The position numbers and the translations under genes are program-made. From Brenneria rubrifaciens (GTDB lineage Bacteria > Pseudomonadota > Gammaproteobacteria > Enterobacterales > Enterobacteriaceae), in assembly GCF_005484945.1 (NCBI RefSeq), contig NZ_CP034035.1, positions 2,728,001 through 2,792,000 on the forward strand: DNA of 64,000 nt, written 5' to 3'. The notes beneath the pieces were generated by a model. It saw nothing but the letters and a program-made list of their open reading frames with translations. It did no database searches and was not told the DNA's origin. The stretch's first letter is position 1; every line of letters starts with the position of its first letter. Positions 57,181-64,000 of the stretch are shown here, piece after piece.

Positions 57181-57978
57181 TCAGGGTCGTTTTTCCACTA
57201 AGGCAAAACGGCCCTTCGCTGGGGAACCTTGCTGTGCCAGGCGACGATAGCCTTCTCGACTCATGCATTTGCCACGGCGCACCAATCGTCTTGTTCTGGA
57301 GCGCAGACCGCTATCGGCATACCAACCCTCACGCACTGCATCCATGCCAAACAACACCTCAGCCACCTCCCGTAAAGAGGCACCCGCCAGAGTGGCATCA
57401 AGCGCTTGAAGAGTATGTAATTCCAGCAAAGCGGTTGGCGATGGACGAGTACACGCTTTTGCCACAGGAGTCACCATTGCCGAAGCGATACACTTATCCA
57501 ATTCGGCTGCCATAGTCCGGTTACGGGAATAAGGTGCGACACCAGCACTGAACGCATATAGATAAGCCATACCATCAGCCAGATCCGACATTAGTGCTAA
57601 TCGCAGGCAACAGCTCGGCCAGTAGGACTGCAACATCAACCGCTTTCCATCGTGTAGCAATTGTTTGCGCCCAGGTATGTGCCAGAACTTGAAAGAAATA
57701 GCGTTCAGTGGAGGATCTGCATCCGGGTATAGCTGCACTGCGGCGTTATAGTCTGATAACCAGGCAGGATGAGCATCGCGCGCATCTAACGCTGGATTTT
57801 CCAGTTGATGTAATCCCCAGCGTCTTGCTGTATCCGGTTGCCGCTGATGGCACAACCAGGCTCGCCGGTAATCAGGGTTACGGCGTAGATATTCCCAAGC
57901 TAATGCGGAACCATCAAGATGGAGGATATAAAGATAGCCGGCGGTTGGGTTCCCATAGCCAGAAGTTGGTTTTTCCAT
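57181..57978 (-). CDS. DUF2285-domain ICE protein
   Basis: 265 aa from ATG 57978 (GGGAGGA upstream). N-terminal half WEYLRRNPDYRRAWLCHQRQ is the common transcriptional-regulator-like segment, and the C-terminal half LLELHTLQALDATLAGASLR, VAEVLFGMDAVREGWYADSGLRSRTRRLVRRGK (in part) is the DUF2285 helix-turn-helix region. In Mesorhizobium ICEs relatives are activators of excision and transfer. It is encoded before the AlpA-like gene on the same strand. Confidence 0.85.
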   Translation of the reverse strand: MEKPTSGYGNPTAGYLYILHLDGSALAWEYLRRNPDYRRAWLCHQRQPDTARRWGLHQLENPALDARDAHPAWLSDYNAAVQLYPDADPPLNAISFKFWHIPGRKQLLHDGKRLMLQSYWPSCCLRLALMSDLADGMAYLYAFSAGVAPYSRNRTMAAELDKCIASAMVTPVAKACTRPSPTALLELHTLQALDATLAGASLREVAEVLFGMDAVREGWYADSGLRSRTRRLVRRGKCMSREGYRRLAQQGSPAKGRFALVEKRP

Positions 57979-58333
57979 GACAGTCCTCCCGTCAAAAACA
58001 GGGATCGTCGCCACGGGCAATGAATAATCATCGATGAAATAGTCACTACGCCATATAGAAAGCATGCCGCACTGATTCGATAACCAGCGCCGTAAAATTG
58101 TCCGCTCGCGACAGATGCACAACTAACAAATAACCCTCAGTTCCAAGAGGTTGGCACCACCCTCCGCGGAAATCATGACTAAATAGATCAGATTTTAAAT
58201 CTTGGGTACCAGAATCCAGATTAAGATCGATATCATATTGAATTAGATCGAAATTATCGCAATCAACCTATCTGACCACTGATTATGTTATATAACTACC
58301 CCGCCGCAATGGACGGGATAGCTATATATGGCG

Positions 58334-58645
58334 TCAGGCCGTCGATTTGCTACGCGACCAAATCAGGTTGTATGCACCGTTTTCTTCCTCGATCAGGCGG
58401 GCATAAATTATTGACGGGAAGGAGGGATCGTCGAGGATTACTGAAAGGTAAGACCGTTTCGTCTGGCTGATTTTCTTCCAGGCCGCACCGATATCGTAGC
58501 CACCGGTACTCTGGATGCGGTAATCGGGAGCATGCTCGCTACTGCTGTCGATGGGAATAAATTTGGCCTTAACATTAAGCGTCAGAGTATGAATGGTGCC
58601 AGTGAAGCCATTGCTTTGTGCAGTGAAGGTGCCGATGTTAGCCAT
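58334..58645 (-). CDS. DUF736-family protein
   Basis: 103 aa: MANIGTFTAQSNGFTGTIHT, FIPIDSSSEHAPDYRIQ and a beta-rich C-terminus (RSYLSVILDDPSFPSIIYAR), matching DUF736, a very common accessory gene of proteobacterial ICEs and some plasmids. AAGGAGC is 6-7 nt upstream of the ATG. The function is unknown. It heads the ICE replication gene run on the minus strand. Confidence 0.88.
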   Translation of the reverse strand: MANIGTFTAQSNGFTGTIHTLTLNVKAKFIPIDSSSEHAPDYRIQSTGGYDIGAAWKKISQTKRSYLSVILDDPSFPSIIYARLIEEENGAYNLIWSRSKSTA

Positions 58646-58753
58646 GATATTGCTCCTTTCGGGTTACAAGGTCGCGCCCATCGCGTCCTTGTTGTGAACC
58701 GTTCGGCAGGGTCCGGTCTGGCTGCACCGCTTACGGCCGTAACGCAATGAAGG

Positions 58754-58824
58754 ACCGGGAAACACAAAGAATTTGTTGGCGAGGAATCCGCTTAACGGAG
58801 GGGAAATTGTTTGTGTTTCCCGGT
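58754..58824. repeat. Perfect 15-bp inverted repeat, 41-bp spacer
   Basis: ACCGGGAAACACAAA (58754-58768) and TTTGTGTTTCCCGGT (58810-58824). Outer imperfect arms (AAGGACCGG near 58750 and CCGGTCCTT near 58842) extend the structure. It lies in the 5' region before the DUF736 gene and may be a regulatory hairpin or a protein-binding site. Confidence 0.75.
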
Positions 58825-58862
58825 TGCAGCCATCAAGGCCGGTCCTTGCCAGCATTCACAAC

Positions 58863-59228
58863 CAGCTTAAGGCGCGTATGGGCAGACTAGTCCGAAAGAA
58901 GCGGTGGCAATCTCGGCTTCCAGCACAGTGGCTTCGACGATTTGCACCTAATGCAGCGAGGACAAACTTCCTCACAACAAGCAAGAATGCCTCCTTCCTC
59001 CAACAGTGATCCTAAGGCATGAAGCGCACTGACAGGTCGAGCGACATGCCGGAGGTATATCCTTTTCGTACTCAAAAACCATAAGCCGACAGTATTCAAA
59101 CGGCGAGACATTAGGCAACTTGATGCAGCAAATCGAGGAGTGCGACAACGCGTCAGCTAATGAAGATACTCAGTAAAGCAAAAAAATAAGCCGTCCCACA
59201 GTGAGCAGGACGGCGTAAAGGATCATTA
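58863..59228. other. Non-coding gap, no gene recognised
   Basis: About 366 bp between the inverted repeat and the zinc-ribbon gene. A minus-strand frame (58887-59111) has several Cys residues (CCEEVCPRCIRC) but its start and ribosome binding site are poor, so it is not called. Confidence 0.4.
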
Positions 59229-59627
59229 TTATGATTGATCTACTATCGACTTCATCATTTGAAGCCGTTCAATCACGCCCGGCTCAACAAAAACGCAAGC
59301 CTGATTGGTCGTAATCGATACATTGAACATGTCGGTAAACACATCACGTTTCAGATGAGCAAGGCGCCCCGTCCGGTAAGCTTGCTCAGGTTTTAGAGGT
59401 CCCGTTTTTGATGGCGACCCACTGCGTTGCGGATCGCATTCTACCAAAGCGATATAACCCTCATCGAACAGGCGCTGATGTTCAGAGCATAAGCCCCAAG
59501 CCGTTGTCGTGTAGCGATCCATACTTGCCCGCAGGCGCTTATCGAGCAAGATGTTGCCGGTATCAAAATTGGTGCCACATACAAGGCAGACATGCTGTTC
59601 CAGCGAAACGTGCGATTTCTCGTTCAT
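59229..59627 (-). CDS. Small zinc-ribbon-like ICE accessory protein
   Basis: 132 aa with a CxxC pair near the N-terminus (HVCLVCGTNFDTGNILLDKR), a helical centre (DRYTTTAWGLCSEHQRLFDEG) with a further Cys/His pair that could complete a zinc site, and a beta-rich C-terminus. GGAGAT precedes the ATG. I recognise this type from ICE/plasmid accessory regions but not its function. It is the last ICE gene before the second CBASS operon. Confidence 0.7.
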   Translation of the reverse strand: MNEKSHVSLEQHVCLVCGTNFDTGNILLDKRLRASMDRYTTTAWGLCSEHQRLFDEGYIALVECDPQRSGSPSKTGPLKPEQAYRTGRLAHLKRDVFTDMFNVSITTNQACVFVEPGVIERLQMMKSIVDQS

Positions 59628-59964
59628 GGTCTTATCTCCGGTTGCTCAGGCGAAATTGCCCGGCACCGTCGCCAGCACGGCGCAGCGCAGTCCGTCACAG
59701 GGTCGCAGACGGCCGTGGCCGCAAGCGCAAAGCGCGCAGCCCTTGACGGCGAGAACGACGTGGTAAGATTCGGTGATACAGCAAGAGGCCCCATCTCCTA
59801 CAGGAGCTACTGCTACTGACAGGCAAGAGTAGCGCGCAGGTACATAATAGTAGGTGATCTTAGTTTTCGAAGCAGGACAGATGGGACTCAGAATGAGTTC
59901 CGGTGCATAACTTACAAGCCCGACAGCAGATTGCTTGGACTATCTTAAACATTCACACATTTGA
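59628..59964. other. Non-coding gap between ICE core and CBASS 2
   Basis: About 337 bp. The first half is GC-rich like the ICE core and the second half AT-rich like the CBASS operon, so the junction of the two blocks lies here. I saw no gene, tRNA or clear terminator. Confidence 0.45.
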
Positions 59965-60441
59965 CTATTTCACTGGAATCATTACTAATCCCGGCCCTGA
60001 ACCTGGAACCAGATTCACATACAAATTTTTGCGTCCAACAATCACAGCGAGCATTGGGCGCTTATCCTGTCGTTTCAATGATAGATGATTCCATTCAGAA
60101 CGGTCCAGACCAGACGGGTTAGGATAGTCTTCCGGGTGCGTGTGCCATTCACCTAAGTACCGAACAGTACCTTGACTGGCCATCCAATGAGCTAACGCAA
60201 TAGCATCATGACCAAAAGGCAATCGCTCAAAAAAATAACGGGATCGTTTATCCCATACAGTTGGAATCGTGGTTGCAGTAATAAGCATATTATTGCCATG
60301 TATAGTACCGAGCAAAATACCCCCAGCCTCGCTTTCAAAATCTTCGGACTGAATGTATTGCCGAAATGTCTCAAGTACATCATCTGAGAAATTTAAGAGT
60401 ACTCGTCGATCTTCGGTCGCCCATGAACTCATGAACTGCAT
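59965..60441 (-). CDS. cap3: CBASS 2: Cap3, JAB/JAMM isopeptidase
   Basis: 158-aa JAMM metallopeptidase with Glu38 (SEAGGILLGT), His100, His102 and Asp113 in GEWHTHPEDYPNPSGLDRSEW, again HxHx7SxxD. It cleaves CD-NTase conjugates made by Cap2. It overlaps the cap2 stop by 13 nt and ends the operon. Overall similarity to the CBASS 1 Cap3 is confined to the catalytic motifs; the flanking text differs. Confidence 0.9.
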   Translation of the reverse strand: MQFMSSWATEDRRVLLNFSDDVLETFRQYIQSEDFESEAGGILLGTIHGNNMLITATTIPTVWDKRSRYFFERLPFGHDAIALAHWMASQGTVRYLGEWHTHPEDYPNPSGLDRSEWNHLSLKRQDKRPMLAVIVGRKNLYVNLVPGSGPGLVMIPVK

Positions 60442-62069
60442 GCTTGGCAGTCCGTATCACTGGGAGGGTCACAGTCAGGTGTTGCTAGCTGGTAGTTCGC
60501 GTCGATCAGCCTTGTTCGTAGCGACGGAGAGTAAATGCCATTTACCCAGTCAAGTGCCATTTCCGCCCCCAAGCTTGCAGCATGTACAGAAACCGAGGCT
60601 GGAAATGGTACATACAGCCCTTCGCACCCATGCCCCGCCAACAAAACGGGGAGAGGACCTACGACAGTACGCAGTTTCCCATTTTTGTTACTATGCCACA
60701 GACACCGATAGCAAGCACCCGAACGATTTGTTTTTAGCAACGCCCTAACAGCAGTACCAGGTCCCTCTATCCAAACTGAAAGCATAGATGTACTCGATAG
60801 GTAATTCCCGCAAAGCCAATGTCCAAGGGACTCTTCACCAGAAGCATCGATTAACAGGTCCAACGGTCCCAGTTGGGCTTGCCTGGCATCAACAGGCAAC
60901 GCGCGAACATTACTGCCAGGAGAGAGTCTTTTTAACTCATTTGCCATCGCAATGGCTTTGTTAGAAAACAAATCGGGAAACCCAAGTCGGTGACGCCCAA
61001 TATTCTGCGGATAGAGGCAATCAAAATCCACTAAAGTGAGCTTCCCTCCTGAAGTTCCTGCCCCAGCCTTAACAAGCATTTCTGAAAGATACCCTCCGAT
61101 CGTGCCACAGCCAACAATCGCAATATTCTTTCCAGCAAACGTTTGTAATTTCGGTATATTTCTCTCAGAAAGGTATCTATCATCAATCCTGACAACAGAC
61201 ACTGGCATTACTTCCAATCCATAAGTAAGGTCTCTTCGATCACCTAATTTAATTCTCTTCCCGTGGCTATGGCTTTCTTGGCGTTTATAGAAAACTACAA
61301 ATCCGTATGTCATCAATGGAGATTCAACCAGAATCAAGACGCCATTAGCCTTTTTGATATTACCTTCTTGAACGCGCTGGTGAATTTTTCTACGACACCT
61401 CGAATCAAGCACTCCCTGCCATGTCAGAATATCCTGAACAGTTCGAGGCGGCCAATCGGTAGTTAATGGACGAGGCCGTACATTAGTGCGCACGCGGTAG
61501 GTTAATACTGTTTTATCAGTGACTTGATGATGAAGAAACTTAAGCTTATTTGTCGTTCGCTCTTTATTGTCGGTAATGAACCAGAAAGAGCTATCACCGC
61601 ATTTTGTAACGATGCATTGTTGCTGGCCAAGATCTTTACCTTGTAGATCAACCAAGCAGAAAGGTCCATGCCAGTAGGCATAGAATTCCTCTTCAAGATC
61701 CTCGACCATCTCTCCTTTCATGATTTGACCGAACACATATGCCGCACGATCTAGGCAGGCAAGCGACTGCCCGACGGGATCGAAGATGTCCAAAACTACC
61801 GTCCCCTTAGCGATATAACAAAGCCATCCATCTGCACCGAGGTGGGGAACCACCAGAGGTAGTTTCGGCGGTAGTTCCAAGATCCGGACACGAGGTAAAT
61901 CGAAAAAACTTGGGTCAAGTTGGATTTCGCATAGATAGCCGTGCGTCACCTGAGGTGGCATTAATGGCCCACACAATCTGAACCAGCCGTCATGCGATTT
62001 TCCCATGAAATCAAAACCTTTTTCTTTAAAGGCCTCGATAACCTCAGTGACTATGGTAACGTCGCTCAT
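60429..62069 (-). CDS. cap2: CBASS 2: Cap2, fused E2-E1 transfer enzyme
   Basis: 546 aa. The N-terminal E2-like domain has a candidate catalytic Cys84 ([14 protein letters not shown]). The C-terminal ThiF/E1 domain has the nucleotide loop [15 protein letters not shown] (317-330), the segment [20 protein letters not shown] and a cysteine pair Cys453/Cys456 ([12 protein letters not shown]) near the expected E1 catalytic site. Its start overlaps the CD-NTase stop by 4 nt (ATGA). It is about 40 residues shorter than the CBASS 1 Cap2 and diverged across its length. Confidence 0.88.
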   Translation of the reverse strand: MSDVTIVTEVIEAFKEKGFDFMGKSHDGWFRLCGPLMPPQVTHGYLCEIQLDPSFFDLPRVRILELPPKLPLVVPHLGADGWLCYIAKGTVVLDIFDPVGQSLACLDRAAYVFGQIMKGEMVEDLEEEFYAYWHGPFCLVDLQGKDLGQQQCIVTKCGDSSFWFITDNKERTTNKLKFLHHQVTDKTVLTYRVRTNVRPRPLTTDWPPRTVQDILTWQGVLDSRCRRKIHQRVQEGNIKKANGVLILVESPLMTYGFVVFYKRQESHSHGKRIKLGDRRDLTYGLEVMPVSVVRIDDRYLSERNIPKLQTFAGKNIAIVGCGTIGGYLSEMLVKAGAGTSGGKLTLVDFDCLYPQNIGRHRLGFPDLFSNKAIAMANELKRLSPGSNVRALPVDARQAQLGPLDLLIDASGEESLGHWLCGNYLSSTSMLSVWIEGPGTAVRALLKTNRSGACYRCLWHSNKNGKLRTVVGPLPVLLAGHGCEGLYVPFPASVSVHAASLGAEMALDWVNGIYSPSLRTRLIDANYQLATPDCDPPSDTDCQACSS

Positions 62070-63208
62070 CCTGCTTTCGTTCTCCCCACAAGCTCGCTAG
62101 GCCCAGCCGCTGCAGGTGCGGCTGCAATAGAGGCAGCCACCGAAACTATTTTCACACGGTCTGGTTCATTCGGAAAGCGCGGCCCAAACTCACTACACAT
62201 CCAAATGCATGCTTGGGAGCAACTGCCCGCATCAATGGCGCCACGAAGAACCTTTTCGAAACCTTCGAAGGCTTTGACAGCTTCCTTAACACCATCTTTT
62301 CCAAGGCGATTTGTTAAAGACTCAGTTTCGTCGATAGGATTATTAACACCAGCAGCAAGACTTGCCGGCAATGCAGCCACTACATCCAATAAGGCAAGAT
62401 CATCACGCCGGTCACGCTTTTCGAAAAGTGGAGCAGCTGCTGCCATCAGCAAAATGGAAGAAGGGCCGCCACTAGACCATTTCCAATCGCGAAACGCCTT
62501 GAGATAGCGGACCACGCGGCGAAACTGTTCCCCTTTAGCGTCGACCTCCCCAAGGAACCATTCTTTGACCGGCCTTGGATCTGATTTCATCCAATCGCAC
62601 TCACGGTGAGCAAGGAGAACCTTGTCGCTTGGCAATGCAGTCCATACATCTCGCTCTGCTTTTCTTACCGCTTCGTCTAGCGTTGCATAGCCATAGCTCT
62701 CCATTGAAGCTTTTGCAAGAGTAACGAACTCCTTATCTGGGATAGCATACAGTGGGATATCAATGTGGGCATACGACGCAATAACAATACGTATGCATGT
62801 AGCTTTGTCCGTGACGAGCTTCCAGTTGTTATCCTCAACTAAAGGTCTTAATGCTTCTTCCGCAGCAGCGAAGAACACAGCGGCAGCTACGCTAGGACGT
62901 TTGGTCTGCGATACAAAGCTCAATGGTAAGTAACAACCATCATCTACGTCAGCTTGCTGAGGTCGTTTTGCTGGTGAGTTAAGCGTTTTATATGCCCAAG
63001 AACCTTGAGTGAAAAAACGCGGCTGTGGAACATCTTCGGTATATCCTTCCGCCCTAAGAACTCTTGGAATACCTGTTTTCAGGCAATTTCTGACTTCAGT
63101 CCTAACATCAGCAATTGAGGCGCGCTGTTCGGGACTCAAATCAAGCGCATCATGCATGCAGGATTCGTTGTTGACAGTAGTGAAGAAAAGTGGACTTAAG
63201 TTCAGCAT
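62066..63208 (-). CDS. CBASS 2: CD-NTase
   Basis: 380-aa cGAS/DncV-like nucleotidyltransferase. The core motif [12 protein letters not shown] is followed by [13 protein letters not shown], with metal-binding Asp87 and Asp89. The spacing from GSW to DxD is longer than in CBASS 1, and an N-terminal helix precedes it. The product is unknown; with a patatin effector a cyclic dinucleotide such as cGAMP or a related molecule is likely. It ends GRTKAG, another small-residue tail for Cap2 attachment. It overlaps the CapV stop by 7 nt. Confidence 0.88.
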   Translation of the reverse strand: MLNLSPLFFTTVNNESCMHDALDLSPEQRASIADVRTEVRNCLKTGIPRVLRAEGYTEDVPQPRFFTQGSWAYKTLNSPAKRPQQADVDDGCYLPLSFVSQTKRPSVAAAVFFAAAEEALRPLVEDNNWKLVTDKATCIRIVIASYAHIDIPLYAIPDKEFVTLAKASMESYGYATLDEAVRKAERDVWTALPSDKVLLAHRECDWMKSDPRPVKEWFLGEVDAKGEQFRRVVRYLKAFRDWKWSSGGPSSILLMAAAAPLFEKRDRRDDLALLDVVAALPASLAAGVNNPIDETESLTNRLGKDGVKEAVKAFEGFEKVLRGAIDAGSCSQACIWMCSEFGPRFPNEPDRVKIVSVAASIAAAPAAAGPSELVGRTKAG

Positions 63209-63999
63209 TTATCCTCCAAAGTGTTCTTGTTTGGGCCGTGAAAGAACATAGGGGCAACGGCCTGATGCGCACGAAACGGTTGAAAAAGAGGGTCGCCAAG
63301 CGCGCGTTGCGCAGCATGAACACCACGATCTTTGAGCGTATTGGTTGCACCAATAGACACTCGATCCAAGGCCTTGACATCGCGACTTTGGTCAGGAGTG
63401 GCCTTGTCGTCAATCTGATAGTAATTTTCTCCCAATGATTGCCGCAGCATATAGTCAACAGATGATTCTTGTGCGGAGATCACCAGATCGAATAGCCCTC
63501 CTCGCCATCGACCAAAACCTCGATCGAGATTTGCGCCGCCACGAACGGTTGCCCCGATAGTCATTGTGCCAATAGCTAAGACCCGAACCAGCGATCTTTG
63601 ATTGGGTGCCAGAAACGTTTTAACCTCATGGAAGCCAAATAAGCCAGGAGCATTACCAACCAAACCGCCATCGGCAAAAACGCCTCGATCATTGCGCGAT
63701 AGAGGGAAATACACTGGGGCAGCAGCAGTAGCCAGCGCGACATCAACAATATTCATGCGATGATCTAGTTCAAAAGTTGGGTGATGTGGCGTCTTAAAAA
63801 ACTGACCGCGACCTGTCGTGTAGTTAACCGCCGGTATAAGGACTCGATGCTTCAAATCGCCGATAGTTGTGTCCTGGAATCGCTCGGTCAGAACTTCCCT
63901 CAGCCCCTTTGAGTTATGCTTGGCAGACAACCAGAATCCCAGCAACCGTCTGGGAAGACTGCGACATCCAAAAATGCGACTACCTTCGTTTTCGAACAA
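63202..63999 (-). CDS. capV: CBASS 2: CapV patatin-like phospholipase (N-terminus beyond window)
   Basis: The C-terminal 265 residues of a patatin-family effector. The catalytic-dyad aspartate motif appears as [13 protein letters not shown], and the segments [18 protein letters not shown] and LSVDYML-like helix text fit CapV. The GGGxRG and GxSxG nucleophile boxes are off the window edge. It would be the first gene, as in CBASS 1, and is coupled to the CD-NTase by a 7-nt overlap. It is expected to hydrolyse membrane phospholipids when activated. Confidence 0.88.
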   Translation of the reverse strand: MFENEGSRIFGCRSLPRRLLGFWLSAKHNSKGLREVLTERFQDTTIGDLKHRVLIPAVNYTTGRGQFFKTPHHPTFELDHRMNIVDVALATAAAPVYFPLSRNDRGVFADGGLVGNAPGLFGFHEVKTFLAPNQRSLVRVLAIGTMTIGATVRGGANLDRGFGRWRGGLFDLVISAQESSVDYMLRQSLGENYYQIDDKATPDQSRDVKALDRVSIGATNTLKDRGVHAAQRALGDPLFQPFRAHQAVAPMFFHGPNKNTLEDKC

Positions 64000-64000
64000 T

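Noticed and set aside
58887-59111. Cys-rich 74-codon minus-strand frame
   Set aside because: CCEEVCPRCIRC looks like a zinc site, but there is no supported start and no known family. Kept as a gap.
1-64000. Search for tRNA or rRNA genes as integration sites
   Set aside because: No cloverleaf with a CCA-adjacent TTC-arm or rRNA-like block was noticed. The only attachment-like trace is the guaA 3' end.

Overview
The first ~27 kb reads as an enterobacterial chromosome, most like a plant-associated member of the Pectobacteriaceae (Brenneria/Pectobacterium/Dickeya type). This rests on gene order and protein character only. The run mdtB-mdtC-mdtD-baeS-baeR, trhP(yegQ)-cyaR sRNA-yegS, then psiE and a TPP-riboswitch-controlled thiD is the E. 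coli neighbourhood around baeR/yegQ with small rearrangements. It is followed by sad-like, FMN reductase, a GntR regulator with a peptide ABC transporter and gamma-glutamyltransferase-like hydrolase (18-26 kb), a DUF3750 protein and a secreted chorismate mutase (27.2 kb).

From the terminator at 27.8 kb onward the window is accessory DNA in layers. Layer 1 (27.9-34.2 kb) is GC-rich and looks imported from a Xanthomonas/Burkholderia-like donor. It holds an SGNH hydrolase with a LysR regulator, an MFS pump with a flavodoxin-fold quinone reductase, a YdjM-like membrane hydrolase and an ArsR-like regulator whose operator-like motif occurs three times. Its edges carry gene relics: Old Yellow Enzyme, MFS, LysR, and the C-terminus of an ICE relaxase. 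Next come an IS3 orfA relic, a collapsed tyrosine integrase, paired palindromes and a guaA-3'-end-like attachment sequence (34.2-34.9 kb). Layer 2 (35.3-39.7 kb) is a complete four-gene type II CBASS antiphage operon: CapV phospholipase, DncV-like CD-NTase, Cap2 E2-E1 and Cap3 JAMM peptidase. Layer 3 (39.9-52 kb) has a decayed trbI, an unknown membrane-tailed protein, a radical SAM/SPASM fragment joined by an IS3 (IS407-group) element to a truncated MFS gene, and then a leftward set of small-molecule-type genes (SDR, FG-GAP protein, GST, cupin-like protein, UDP-GlcNAc 2-epimerase, ABM monooxygenase) with a LysR regulator.

Layer 4 (52-59.6 kb) is the replication/mobilisation core of an integrative conjugative element. 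It contains an XRE regulator, a VirD2/RlxS-type relaxase (DUF3363), a TraF-type S26 peptidase, an RPA-type RepA with nearby iterons and DnaA boxes, an AlpA-like protein, and DUF2285, DUF736 and zinc-ribbon proteins. No intact T4SS is in view. Directly beyond lies a second, sequence-divergent type II CBASS operon with the same gene order (CapV, CD-NTase, Cap2, Cap3; 59.96-64 kb), whose CapV start lies outside the window.

The most notable system-level feature is therefore two independent phospholipase-type CBASS operons about 24 kb apart on layered ICE remnants, next to candidate replication and transfer origins. The gene set at 46.5-51.8 kb is the least explained part. No rRNA, tRNA or CRISPR array was seen.
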